This document shows, in pieces, positions 30,301 to 45,300 of a stretch of DNA of 64,000 nt. The stretch lies in assembly GCA_028023455.1 (NCBI GenBank), contig JAQFVV010000156.1, positions 2,437,236 through 2,501,235 on the forward strand, in the 5' to 3' direction. The notes under the pieces are model-generated. The model had not been told where the DNA came from, did not search any database, and worked only from the letters and a program-made list of their open reading frames with translations. Every line of letters starts with the position of its first letter. The first letter of the stretch is position 1. The stretch comes from Epiperipatus broadwayi (Eukaryota > Onychophora > Udeonychophora > Euonychophora > Peripatidae). A program made the translations under genes and the position numbers.

Positions 30301-33300
30301 AATTTTACTAAACTTTATGTTTAAACTCTGTTTTAATATTTTTTGCAATAGCTGTTAAAATTATTGCATATATGATTGAGTTTGTTGTAATTTTACAATA
30401 ACATAAATTAAAGACAATACAAATATTGTATTGTCAGAGAAGGTATTGACAATATTCAATACAATTTTCTTGTCAAAAGCAACTGTTATGTTCAAAACAA
30501 AAATAAATACCTGTTAATTGTTATATTGAATAGAATGAAACTGCCTTTAATTATGTTCAGAAGCAAGAGTTATGTCTACTTATAAATTTTATAATATCTT
30601 GGATTAGTCCTCACTGAATGTTAACTGAAAAGTTATACATTCAGGCTGCAATATTCAGCAACAACTAAACTGAATGCACTTTTGCAGAACTTGACTAGCA
30701 TGAGAAATGTCAGAATAGGTAAAATTCATATTTAATGTCATATAAAGATGCAGACTAAGTGGAGAATTGTAAGAAAATGATAATGAAATAAAACACAAAG
30801 TGTATAAATGAAAAATTAATAATAATAAAATGCAGAATTAAATTTGTACCTTGAAAAATAAAATATTTTTTAAAGAAATTTAACATAATAAACAAACACA
30901 AGAAAAATTATATGTAAATATTTTATGATTATCACAAAACAAACTCATGGAAAACCTATAATTTCTTCCAGAACATCTTAGTCAATCTTAAAAACAATAC
31001 TGGCATATACAAAAACAAATATTCCAAGCTGGTATACAAAATTAAAATTTAATTTAAAAATATATTTTACCTATAATTACATCAATTCTTTTTATGGTCA
31101 CTATTTTGTCCATCTCATTGAAGCATTTGAATGCAAACAAATTTTATTTCATACAAAAGATAAAATAAATAGTGATGAAAAACTTTTATAAAGCTGATTT
31201 TCTGGGTTTATAGAATACATTTTTGCAGTTTTGATAACTATGTAGAACCATCTCCACTCAATAAACTTCTAATACATGGTGTTTTAAACTCAGTTATACT
31301 AAATTAATTCAACAGCATAACTTATATTTGAGAGTTTCAGTTTCTTATCTTGCACTTCACAGATTATTTAGAAGAAATTTGGCAAAATGAAAATTAAAAT
31401 TTTTAATGACACACTGTCTTTCTAAATGTAAAAAAAAAAACTGCAATTAACTGATATTGTAAATTATTCAGCACAGTTTAAATTCACATGTAATTGGAGT
31501 TACCATTAGATAATTTACAGAAACTAATAAAAAGGAATAGCTATAAATATATTATTCTTTAAAAAAACCCAAAGTTACTCAAATAATTTGTCTAATAAAA
31601 ATACACATTTAAATGATTAGCTTACTATTTAACCATTTGAATTTAAACTTCCTTTAGACTAGGTATACTAAAACTAAATAATTAAGTCATCACAAAAAAA
31701 AAAAAAAAAGATTTTTTTCATAAGAAATATGCCAATGTAATAAAAGTCCCTTCATTAATTTTTTTTTTTTTTTACAATATTAAAATTATATTTTATTTTG
31801 TATAACTGTCAGTCAATATTTGTGAAAAATATTTTATATCAAAATGCATAAACACACAATACAGTCATGAGTTAACCCCAAATTATCAAAACTATAAAAT
31901 AATTAAAATTTGGCAGTGTTGTCCAACTAAAAAAAAAATAAAAAATTATATTTAAATATACTCAATTATATAAATCATTATATTAAAGATATATAATTTA
32001 TATGAATCACAGCTAAAAGTACTATTAAGTTCAATATAAAATTATATATACACATACAATAGCCAACTTCTGATTGTAAATTATAACAATAGAAGGCTTT
32101 AGGATTGGTTTCAAAAGAATGCTTTCATAAGCATATTACTAATAAATCAATATGTTGCTTTTTACATAAGCATATATAAATGATTATGAATCTCAAATGA
32201 TAAATTCAAATAAAGTAAATAACACCTTTATATAAAGATATATTTATAATAAAATTTATAAAAAAAATATCAATTATAATTTATAGGTTTTCTTATATAA
32301 AAAGCATCACATATAATAATAAAGGGATAGTTCATCTTTCCAACTTTCAAATAATATAAATAAAAATTTATTTTATATAAAATACTAAAGATTTTATTTA
32401 GCAGTTGATAATCTTATCTAAATTTGTGGATTGAGATTTTTGTCCTCGCTAGTTTTTCATGGGCTTTGACTTATCTAATTCTGTATCAATAGGCTCCTCA
32501 AGAATCATTGAAAGTATAGATTTAAAAAGCTTTGGGTAATGTCTGTTTCGATACAAATGAACAGGTGTAAAACTGGTGAACTCATTTACAAACCAGTTTA
32601 TATAGTTAATCATTTGCTGTACCTGCTTCATCCAGTCTCGATGATTTAAATTTAGGTATGTCCTAAATTATCATACCAGTTCTCACATTACATGTTCTAT
32701 TGAATCCAATCTCATGAGCATCCTATTATCTTAGTTTAGAATTAAGAAATTTGCTATTATATATTTCATATTTAATTTCTTATTTCACAACATGAATTTT
32801 TAATGCTTCAAAAATGAATTGTTAAGTGATTTATTAGACATTAATTTATAAGATGAAAAATAAATGCAGAAGTAAATAAAACAATATGTAATTTAAAAAA
32901 AGACAAGCAAGAAGAATTGATGATGTGACAATTGAAATAATAGGTATGTAAAGGAATGCAGAAACTGGTTTAAAAGCAAGTTTAATAAAATTATAGAAAA
33001 TCAGATTCCACATATTGACAAGTGTGAGAATTAAATTAATATATAAAGGAAAAGGGACCATTTTTAAACTGTTAACTAGTTATAGACCAATAGCTATAAC
33101 TTCTACATTATAAAATTTTTACATTAAACCTTTCAATGTTAGAGGCCACATACACCACTCATCGAACACTCCATATATGTATAAAATGGCTGGTCTTAAA
33201 TCGTTCTTATATAGAAACAATAATCTGTGCAGCTTTGAAGCTGATAAAAGGAAAAACATTGAAATGTTTAGAAATGAGCTTATAAATGCAAAATACGATA

Positions 33301-36300
33301 AAAGAGTGATTGACAATATTATTAGGAAATTTAAACGAGGTCCTATTCATGAACTAAAACAGAATAAACCCCGTATTTTGCTGCCATACATTAAAAATAT
33401 TCATAGAGACTTACATACAATCATTAGTACCGATTTTAGTGTGAGTTACCGATTGCCTCCTAATCTCAACAGGCGCATAAATAATACCAAGGACTATATC
33501 CCCCCAATATACACCCAGCAAGCGGTTTACAAGGTCGCATGTAGCAAAAACAATTTCCCAGTGGCATATTATGGAGAAACGAGAGCATCTGTCCATACAA
33601 GACTGGCCCAGCTTGTATATGCATATAATAAGGCCTTGGCTGACCCATCCCACACCTCTATTTTTGTACAGCACGCTGTTGCTATGGGCCACCAGTGCAG
33701 GCCAGATAAGTCTCGGGTTATGTGTAGAGAGTGGCACGAATTACGTAGGAAAGTGAAAGAGGCGTGCTATATTATATCGGATGAACATACGATGAATAAA
33801 AGAGTGTCATTTTACGCCATATCTAAGAAATGGCAAGTTTAAATTTTCCCATCCATATTTGCATATTTAATCTGTCCTATTTTGCATATTTGCACTTCGT
33901 GAAAACGAAGGAATATTGTACTTCTTGAAAATGAAGATTATACCTTTGAAAGCGCTAGAAGAATCAAGTTTGTCATTTATTTATTTGATTTATTTATATA
34001 TAGTCGAATTATATGTGTGTGTATTCTTAATATTAACACAAATATTAAAGTTTTTACAAATATATTCTAACACATGGTTGAATGTTATATATTAAATTTT
34101 TACATGTATATTAAAAGAGAATTAAAACTAAGATGGGAGTAAAACTTAGGAATGCATAGAGAAAAATTTATTCATTAGTAGTCAGTTGATTGAAATGACT
34201 TATAAGGAAAATAAACTATAACTTATTACATTTTTAAATATAGTAAATACATATGAGAGGCAGATAAGAATAGATTGAGGAGAAATCTTAAGTATATGAA
34301 AATAGATTTTTATATATCAAGAGGAAGATATGAAATCAGATACCTATTATCAATGTTAGTGCAAAAATTACTATAATCATACCCAGAATACATATGGATA
34401 GGCCACTATTTTGTAGATATATTTTTTGCAAATACTATAAAGAATATGGAATTATTATAAGAAAAGTGTGAAGAGATAGAAAAAAGTAAATGATAAATTT
34501 GATGGATTAAAATTTAACATATTAGTATTTAAATGGAAGGACGAAACTGAAGGATGAAAAATAAGATATATCTTGAAGTGGAGGAATATTTAAATGGAAA
34601 AAAAAAAAAAATCATAGATAGTTGGAAATTAGAGTTGAGAAAAAAAAAACAAAAAATGAAAGAGGAATGATTAAAAACCTGATTTGCTTCTCATATAATA
34701 AGCATGAGATATTTTCAATAATTTGGAAAGGCATGATATCTGCTTTAAAATTTAAAAATTAAGCTCTTTATATTGGCCAGAAAACTCAGAAATTTTAGAT
34801 AGAATATATAAATAGGTTAAAATGCATTGTGGATAGCAAATGAGACCATTAAAAAAAAATTTTTTTTAATGAAATAGAAATTTTATAATTTTTTATACAT
34901 TCTTTTAATTTTTTATTAATAATTTTTTGTTTAGGATATTATAACTAAAACAGAGAGTATGAGAATAAAATAGTGAAATTAATTAAACCGGTTTTATTAA
35001 ATTGAGATAGGAGATGAAAAATAAATAAATCAGTGATGGAAGAATGCTTTGGTAATAAGAAGTAAGAAGTAAATGAGTTTAATGCAATATATAAGTTTCA
35101 AAGTGAGAGAACATTTAACTTGACTAACAGTTTCTACGAAGAAACCATTTTACATATGGTACATATTATAAATTAGAGCTCTTTAATATAATAAATTATA
35201 CAACTGATTATTACAGACATATTTAATTCAATTAATAAGGTTTAGGCAACACATTTATTAATGATTGCGAGTTTCATTTATTGATTTCAAATAAAGTACT
35301 TTAATATCTTCTTTATGTAAATATACATTCCATATAAAGTCCTATAGAAGTGGTATTATTATAATTTCATATGTGTGTACTTTTTCTCAACAAAAATATT
35401 GCATTTAATAATTGAGAATATCTTTCATACTTCTGAACAAAATAAATCAAGAATTTCTTTTATGTAAAATAAAATCTTAGCCTATTCTGATTTTGTGGTA
35501 AGTAATGTATAATGGCTTGGTACAGCTGATAAAGGGATTTCTTTGAAATAAATCCTAAATGACTATTGTATATATATATCATCAAATATCTAATTTTACC
35601 CAGATTTCAAGTGAAAGTGTCTAAATGCTTTAATTCGTATTCTTCAAATATTAAATGTAAATAAACATACAATGTTCAATCTCTAACATTAATATAAAGA
35701 TCACAATAAATATGCTGCATATCTCTTAAACCATTAAACATCACATGATCATTATTTCTTAACTGTATACATCTTTTTGATCATAATTAACCCACACCCA
35801 AACAAATCTTGATATTAATAATTTTGATTGTGAAATTGATAAAAATAGAAGTCAGACAAACAAAGTGCAGTTAATGTTAACAAGACCTCAATTATTTTTC
35901 AGGTTTTGATACTTAATCATATTTTATAGCAAGAAAAATCATTCTAAAAGCAGTCTTATATTAAAAATCTATACTTTAAGTATATTAAAATCTTGAATGA
36001 AAACAGCAACAAAATGGCAATGAGTACTTAAAATCTCATTATTACTTACAATACAATACTTAATTAATATATCCAATACAACAATTTAGTTTCCTGCATT
36101 ATTTTTCCAAAATATTACAAAGTTTTAATTGATTTTTTGATTATTTTAATTATAGTAAAAAGTAATGTTCATTCAAAATGTATAAAACTTATTCCTCTCT
36201 TATTGCATTACTTCTATTAAATATTAACAGAACAAACACAATTCTCATAATGCATTTTTCACAATGTTTTATTTAATGTATGAATTTCAATTGATTAACA

Positions 36301-39300
36301 ATTTTCTTCAGATATAAAAAATAGTAGACAGCTATCTATTCCATAAATATACATAATTTAATTTAATTTACATACAAATATTTATCACTATTTATAAATA
36401 TTTAAAACACACATTTTTAAAAAATTCTAATAATTAAGCACTAAAAATATTTAATACCTATTACATGTTTCAAATAATGATAAACATACTTATGTGTATA
36501 TTAAATAATATTTTACATATTTATGTAATAGATACCCATAATACAATTTTTATAAATTTGAAGAAGATTGCTAATCAATTAAAACTCATAAATTAAATAA
36601 AAAAGAAAAGGGCATTATGAGGAAGTAGGGTTTTTAGTGAAGTAATGTTCATATATGAAAATAATTTTTCAGCAAAAATTTTGATCACTAATCATAATAT
36701 AAAAAGTATTTATTGTTTTCAACTATTGGGGTCTAAAAATTTAATCTAGGATTTGTATAATCCACACCCTCTCTTTTCCACACCATATCAACAAATTGCC
36801 TTATTTAATTCACCCAACTAAAATGTGGTCTTTTGTAATATTTTTTACAGTCTTTTGGGATCCAGTTTAATATTTCAAATGTCTATCTATTATCATCTCT
36901 TCTAAAAATTATTTTAGCTGTTCTATTACAAACATACAGATAAATAAGGTTATTTTATTTTTAGTACTGTCATACAGAACAATAAATATAAAAAAAATAA
37001 TTCTTGAATGAGAAAAACACCATTAAAATTTATGATGTAGTTCTGAAATCAATAAGTTAAAACAAACTATGTTAAATGACAAAGTACCATATTTTTATGA
37101 TTACATGCATCCCTTGACAATAGCATCCTATTGCCTAATTAATCTGCCTTCACACAAAAATTTAATATAGCTACATGTACTGTTAATATGAAATATTCAG
37201 ATTTAATTATAATATAACATTTATTATTAAAATTTATGAGTTCATTATGCTTGTATCAAAGATATGCAACACTATGAATAGCAAACACATAAATAAAAAA
37301 AACTTTTATGCTCAATTTATTATAATTTTAAAGTTATTTCTTAGTAGCTGCATTGTTTTTTTTTATAACTGTTTCTTCTTTTGCTTTAATATTTCTCACT
37401 AAAAATCTTAACTAGCCTTTTTATAGTTTTACTAATAATATTTATTTTTATTTCATTCCTGCTATCTATCTAAACTAATTTCATTCATGGTAGGTTTATT
37501 GTAAACATTCTTCATAATGTCATATATATATGTACATATGCATATTTGATTTTGCAATATGTAAATATGGTATATATATACTTTCTCACACACACACACA
37601 CACAAACATGCCCACATACTATAGCAAAGATTTAATATTTCTTTATAAAAATAATAATTCAGGTTGTAAATAATTTATAAATAATATTAAAAAAATAGTC
37701 TTAATATAATGTACAGTTAATTGTCCTATATAGGTGTTATGACTTTTGAGCATCAAAGTGACATATTGATCTAGGTATTGATCTGAATATCTTCCAAGTT
37801 CATCACTCTATAGGGCAAAAAATAGTCATAAAGTTAATTGCTCAGAAGTCATGTGATATTCAACTACTCATGTGGCAAGTTGAGCATAACAATTCCATTC
37901 AACTGATCAGATTTTTTTTATCTTTTCAGCTGAGAATCGATCGAGGAACTTTAGCTCTTAGGACCACTACTTTACCACTGAGCTCAACGGGACAAAACAA
38001 ATTTTTTTATGACAAGTAATTATAATAATTATAATTTATAAATACATATATAAATACTTTCTTCAAATATATTGTTTCAAAAAAAAACAATTTTGTACTT
38101 GTATTCAATTGGAAAAAAGAACATCTCTTGTAATAAAATGAACTTACTTCATTCAAGTACATAAAATATTAGTGAATATTCTAAAAATTTCTTAAAAATG
38201 TATAGTTTTTAAACACTACTTTAAATATTATAATTTCAATAAACAATTTAACTAAAGCATAAAACTAATGCTGAAATTTAATATAAAACAAAACAAAACA
38301 AAACTAAAAAAAATCCCTTTTTTTTCTTTTAATGCTGACAACAATGATTCTATATTTACAGACAAGGAGTGCAGTACTTACACGGTGGCACTCTTTGATT
38401 CTGATTTCTGCTGTTCTAATGAATTCCTGATTATGCTAGACACAACCATCACAACCAAGCAAAGAAAACAAGATAGATCAGTTCAGGCTACAGGCGAACA
38501 ACTAACAACAAATAGAGTATCAACATGGCTCACATCACAAATTTTCTATTCTAATAAAATTTTACAATGCAATATTGGTTTCTCCTCAGGGCTAAAAATT
38601 TCAAATTTTAGAATAAAAATCAGAATATTTTTAATTTCTTCTTTTGCATACTTTTTTTTTTTTTTTGTTTGTTTATCATAAACATAATTTTGAGCCCTGT
38701 TTCTTAAGGTAAATATTTTAAATAGTGACTTATCTATATATACGTATATATATATATCCATGCTATACATATTTTATGATATGCCTGTATACACACATTA
38801 ACATAGAGGTATTTTACATATACATAAAAGAAACTCAATAAATAGGTTACAAATAAAAGAACATATAGAACTTACTTTGATATTTATTGAGGGGGACAGC
38901 ACTATCAAACCCAATCATAATTTAGATAACAAATGCAAATATACATGTTCAATAGCGGATTTTGATAATTAAAATGATAATTGTATTCAAGAATTACATT
39001 ATTGATACGTAGTGGCTGCTATGCACTTTCTTGTGGGCAAAGAAATTTCCTCCTAAATAATTTTCTATAATAATGATGAAAAATGTTTACAATGAAGTTG
39101 GTGCAGATGCACAGTTGCAGAAGTGCACAATGATTGAGACTATAAAAATAAGACTTCTATAATACTGTTTTCAAGGTAAGGATAAAATGCTTTGCTTAAA
39201 GTTTATATTTTATTGGCTTAATTTTTTTACAATGATTTGCAATCTATTTGTTGATTTTCCTTTGTATAAAATGCATGCATTTGTATTGATATATAAATAT

Positions 39301-42300
39301 GTATCTTCATCTATTCAATTTATATCTTCAGATTAATAATACATGCTTTAATTTACATATTTAAATTTAAAAAAAATTCTACACAATAATGAAATTAAAA
39401 ATTACTAATATAATAATTGTAACAAAGATCTTACAAAAATATTAATTTCTAGGAGGTATTACTATTAATAATATAATTAAATTAAACAATTAAACATTGC
39501 AATATATATATACCAAATACACAAATTTAAACTTAAATCACTAGTCAAAATCAAATTTACAAAATTCACAATCAATTGTTTCTTTGCCAAGACTGAGTGC
39601 AAAATAGCACAAATCCAGTCTATTATTTTCTCATAATTCCAATTTACATTAAAATTACCTTTAATTAAATTGTTTAAAATTTCTTTTAATATTAAAGATA
39701 ATTGAAATTGGAATTATGGAAACATAGTATAGTATATATTTGTTTCAATTTTGTGTTATTTTGCATTTCAAAAGTCTTCCTTGGCAGAACAACTATTTAT
39801 ATTGAATTTTTTGAATTTGATTTTAGATAGTGATTCAACTTTGAAATGGTGCATTTGGTTTACTATATTGAGTAATTTAAATTTGACACTCTGTTTACAT
39901 ATATATATATGTGTACATATGTACACATAATAAAAAAAAATTAAAAGCTTAACACTCACTATTAAATGTGAAGATGGCACACAAAAATAATGATAATTTC
40001 AGTTTACCTGTGTTCTTGACTGCCATCAATAGAGTCATCACTGCAGCTATTCATTAATTGATTCGGAGTCCATTTAATTGTCAAACCTTCAGTGGTCTGA
40101 TGCAATGATAAATAACCAGGAATAGCTCCTATATCTTCTTTCTGAATACATATAATCAAAAATTAAATTACAACCACATGTTAAAAAAAAAAAAAAGAAA
40201 TTACTTAATACAATTTAAAACTAAAATATAATAGTTAGCTACAATAAAAAATTAATATAAATTAAATAAAAATGATATCTATTGCATAAAACTTTAAATG
40301 AAAATTATTATTTAACGCAATACAATAATAATTTTACTCAAAATATTTATCAAGCAAATGAAACTTTACAAATACAATAATGGGTTATTCCAAGGTTAAT
40401 GAATTTGTATAATTGATCATTTTTCTGTAAGGAAGGACTACAAAAAGTTAAAAAACTATTACAACAAACACATTACATATATTGACTAAATCTAAAACTT
40501 CAAATAAAAATTATTACTTAAGACAATACACCAATAATTTTATTCAAAATAGCTATATAATCAAATGAAACTTTAAAAATACAATAATGGGTGATTGCAA
40601 CATGAATTTTGTTATGGAAAAATCATGTCACTAATTTAATGACTACCATTCTATTTTTGGTTTTATGTCTCAATTCTAAATTCTAGCTGACTACATAAGT
40701 CATTTTCCCATTTAACTAAATACCTAATATTCCTTTACTTTTCTAAAATATATAATACTCCCCAGATTCCATTCTTCAGATTTATCCTTACCATTAATTA
40801 GTGAAATGTTTGACTTCTCCTCGCTCAATTTAATTATTAATTTTATTTCTATCTCAATATATTTCTTGAGTAACATAGAAATTTTATTAGACATAATGAA
40901 TCTATATAGATATCTTTTATACTATTTTCCAAAAAAAAAAATCTTATTGCAAGCAAAAAAAAAGTCATATTATATATTCTCCTGATTCTTATTATATGCC
41001 ATATCTTTCTATTTCAACTTCCAGATCTAATATAAAAAAAAAACAACAAAAAAAAACAATGGACATTTTTGTTTCAATTCTATATCTACCAAGTAATATT
41101 TATAAAAAATTATTCTTGCTAATAACTCTTAATCATAATATCTCAACAAGCTTATGACAATATTTTTTGAAAAGTTGAAACAAAAACAGGCACATAGAAC
41201 TATGGTTTTCAAGCCCTAACTTTTCATCACCTTTGCTAAAATGTTTCACTGATCTTTAATGTTTCTAAGCATCAGTAATTACTGCAACCAAATTTTTTTA
41301 TGTTCCAAAAATAAACAATAACCACCACTTGCAAAGCAATGTACATATGACTTTTAATATCTTCAAATATCAACAATAGACACTAAACATGTTTTAAAGT
41401 TTTCCAGATTCAGCAGTAATTACAGCACACAATTTTTAAAGTTTCTTACCAACCCAAAATTAGATTCATAGCAAGCTATTATATCTAACAATTGATACTT
41501 TTAAATAACTGTCTGATAACAATAATATTTTTTAGATCTAAAAATAAAAAAAGGATATTTCCTTATCTACATATATATATGGTTAAGCTAAATGATTATA
41601 GTGCTAAATATATATATAATTTATAGAAAATAATTTCTCTAAAGTGACTGTTTTTCAATAGTTAATTTATTCTTTTGCTGCAGCAAATGGCAATATGATG
41701 CAATATGGAATGGCTATCCTATATAACTATTTCACTTATTTATTTAAATGATTATTATTAACAATTTCAACAATTACCTATATCATAGCTTAATTAACAA
41801 AAAGGTCACATCTTTGTAACAAGGATCCAAAGTTTTCCTATTCTGATTTTAATTTTTAAATAGTCAGCATTCTTAATAAAAGTATAAAACATACTCAGAT
41901 ATAAAAAATTTCCCTCAGACATATGTTAAAGCATGTTTAAATATATGTAACAAAGTTGAATAAACAAACCACACACTAGTGCGTAAATAAATAAATAGCT
42001 AATCACCCATATCAATGCACAGAAAAACTAACAATCATTTTGTCACTATGCAATATTTTATGCTGAAACAGAGATATTTCTAAATGTTTCTCGAAATTAA
42101 CATCAATCTCCTCCCCCACCTCTCCAATTTATTTCATGGTGACCCCTAATACTTAAATTAAAAATGTGTGATAATATTAAAGAGAGAAAATTACAACACT
42201 TAAAAACCTCACATTTATAAATATATTACAAATAATAAGAATGTTCAGACTTACGTTTTGGATACATTATTTTATCTGAGTATGTTTTATAAATATATTT

Positions 42301-45300
42301 ATAATAATCATTTATAAATAGTAATTAGCTTACTGGAATTCAGTTTTTGGCATATTATTTATGTTAAAATATATATGTTTAAATATGCAGGGTTTTTTTT
42401 TTTTCAAGTTTTATTATTATCATTTTTTATTCTCTTGATTAGATTCACATATTTGTAATAATAATTGCGTATAATAATAATTTAGATATAGTAATTAGCT
42501 TCATGGATTACAGTTCCTGGCATATTAGTTGTAATTTATAATATATATGTAAATATGTATTTTTCAAGAGTTTTAATTTGTTTTGCTTTCTCTTGAATAA
42601 AATCGTCAGCTTTAATTTAAACAATAAAAGTCACCATGTGAAATTTTCAAATTATTCCAAAGATTCAACACTGCTCCAGTCAAGATTTCTAACAACTGTA
42701 ATTACAATTTTTAAAATGTGCAATTTTAATTTCTTTAAATTATTTTAATATAATTTTTATTATGTTTCAGACTTATTTCAGTTAACAATTAATTATCTTA
42801 TTAATTTGCAGTTACTGGTTGGTCATCACACTACTATTGAATGCGATAATAAAGATATTTCATAGTTATCACCAAATACCATGAGTATCTATAAGACTTA
42901 ATGTGTCAAAATCTACTTTTAAGTATCAAGTAAATTTATATGCATACATATAAATAAAAGATCTAAATTTTTTATATTAATTCTTTTTGTTCTCAAACAC
43001 ACAATATATTTTAAAAAAGATATACAAGACAGTTTTCATAATTTGTCATCGAAACTTATAAAGTTCTGAAACAAAAATCTGTCTAAAATAGTCTTCTTCC
43101 ATTCTTCTACATGATAAAAATTGATCTTGTTTGGAATATATTCCAAATAAAAAATATGACATGCTCCAAATAAGAGATTATGAAAATATAAGTTCATAAA
43201 GAATAAAAAGCAAAGTTATCCTTTATTTACATAGCAATGTCAACTTCTATGATTGTAACGAGTTTCATCAAAAGTGCACTCACTTTTAGTTTATAAAGAA
43301 AGAAACTATTTTGTTATGCATACAAACAAATGTATGCAAATTTGAAATACATTAATGTATATATTTATTTAATAATAATAGACTAGGCTCCACATAATGA
43401 AGAACAATAGCAAGATACAACCAAAAGCTAAAGATTTCTACATCAATTTCTACTTGCATGGGGGGACGATGACTCATTTTGATCAACAGAATGCAATTGT
43501 TATGCTAAATCAATCACTATAATGCTCAAATAAACATATTTTTGCATCTGAGAAATTAACAATACAATTATTTATTCATTTTCAATAATACAAATTATAT
43601 TTTAAAATGATTATCAGTATTTAATAAATATTATTAAAATCATGAGCTAAAAAAACAAAAAAAAAAAATTATATGCTAATTAATAGATTGTTTTCCTCTG
43701 ACAATTCCATTTGCTCTAACAATTATTTCTGATGCCAATGTTATGATAAAAAAAATTATTCCTTTTAACATTTCTTAAATTATTCATTTCTAAAATATTT
43801 AAATCTTGAAACTTGTTCAGCACTCATTTTTGTAACATGCTTACATATGATAAAATGTATTTTTATAGCAACACAATCTTGCTTTTGATTCATGGCAATA
43901 GAAATCAGACAATATAAATAAAATAAATAACAGTAAACACTATTAAAGGGTGAGTTTTGAGAGAAAAGTGAAATTTCAATAAAAACTTTAAAAACACAAA
44001 GTAATATGATTTAAAAAAACAAAATGGAAAATAATTTTAAAAAAATAATGGCTTTGTAAATATAAAATTTATTAATAAATATTTGTTATATAAAAATGCT
44101 TTTTATTACTCTTAAAAAAAAAAAAAATTAATATACTTACTGGTTGTACTAAAACATTATTTTTTCCATAAAGCAAGGTAGCTTTAGAATTTTGATGTAA
44201 ACTTTCTACATAATCTCGTGCTGAAAGAGGAATAGATCGATAACTATCGTCATTTCCAGAACCACTAGGATTTCTTTTAACCTAATAATAAAAATAAAAT
44301 GCAGATAAAAAAGAAAATTATATCTGAATACATTTATTAGCATAAGAAATTACCTTTCAAACAATTCACTGAAATATATTAGTGTTAATAGCAATTTTTT
44401 TTTTAAAACAAAAAAAAAGATTAATTATTTATTCATCATCATTTTCAATAATTATCAATACATTGTAGAGTGACAGTACCTCCAAATTTAACTAGTTTCT
44501 CTGATTCATAGCCTCTCTTTTCCATAATATGCAAGAAAACTTCCTTATTTCATCCATCAATCTCAGTCTTGTGATCTCTTTCTAGATTTTTTAAAATTCC
44601 TTGGGATTCAGTTTAGGATTTCAACTATTTATAGGTACAATCCAACTCTATTTCAGTTTCATAATTCCTTCAATAGTGTCAGTGACTTATTAAATTTATA
44701 TATTGTGCCCTTATCTATAGGTCATAATAAGGTAGAAAGGTCAATTACTAAAAAATTTTAAATTTTAAGTTATATTTGTAAGATATATAAATAATAGTAG
44801 GATAATTAGATTTTATAGTACAATTTAAAGCTGAAAATACCTGGTATATAAAAGTGTAATAGATTATTTTAAAAGAAAACAGTTAAATAAAGCTTAATAA
44901 TATCCTTGCTTATGGTTGTAAAAGCTGGCCATATAAAATAATACAGCTATAAATAGTTAAAAGTATATTAATAATTTGAGTATAATATTTTAAAACTAAT
45001 AAATTAAATAAATGCTAGATGTAGTGTTATAAATATATTTAATAGCCAAAATTAATAGAATATATTTTAAGATAGACTTTATGATGGTGAGAATTATATT
45101 TAGTTCTACAAGTTTAAATTATTTTCCAAATTTTTTATAAAATATATCAGTTTTGGTAATTTAGACCGAGACGTAAATAAAAATCATCTGATAAAATTAG
45201 TAAACACGTGACTGTATATTATATACCTTCACACACACGCTTGTTAAAATAATAATAAAGTTTGTGAATTTGAAACTAAATATAATTGCCATCGATCATT

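Larger units (their letters stand above)
33112..34057 (+). mobile_element. 5'-truncated Penelope-like element inserted in a LINE
   Basis: Contains the GIY-YIG ORF (33114-33842) plus a ~200-bp 3' region with two hairpins. The left border falls inside a LINE RT frame. Similar words AAAATTTTTAC (about 33112-33122) and AAAGTTTTTAC (34047-34057) may be the target duplication, with one mismatch. The 5' part of the RT is missing, as is common for these elements. Confidence 0.65.
19536..40007 (-). other. SGSM intron between exons d and e (20.5 kb)
   Basis: Longest intron in the window and the main site of repeat build-up: tandem repeats, a hAT-like end, a nested palindrome, a foldback element, LINE tails, a gypsy integrase scrap, a Penelope-like element inside a LINE, and a SINE, each listed separately. 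Stretches not listed (for example 20.0-21.3, 22.0-24.3, 25.6-27.7, 30.2-32.4 and 38.0-40.0 kb) show no feature I can support. Confidence 0.8.
40142..44140 (-). other. SGSM intron between exons c and d
   Basis: 3,999-bp intron. It holds two diverged tandem duplications (40287-40610 and 42310-42560). The remainder is A/C-biased simple sequence without recognisable elements. Confidence 0.8.

Noticed and set aside
32449-32662. Possible alternative last exon of SGSM: an AG at 32664-32663, phase that fits exon d, a stop and AATAAA about 50 nt later.
   Set aside because: The peptide follows the Ty3/gypsy integrase pattern (DW...IN...E.T.FTP..L...R.P), and the broken frame upstream continues it. The AG, phase and AATAAA are easily met by chance in such AT-rich DNA.
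38268-38681. 137-codon plus-strand ORF with a GC-richer centre (38340-38540).
   Set aside because: It starts and ends in low-complexity K/N/F codons and shows no domain. The centre may be an unknown repeat, but I cannot support a gene.
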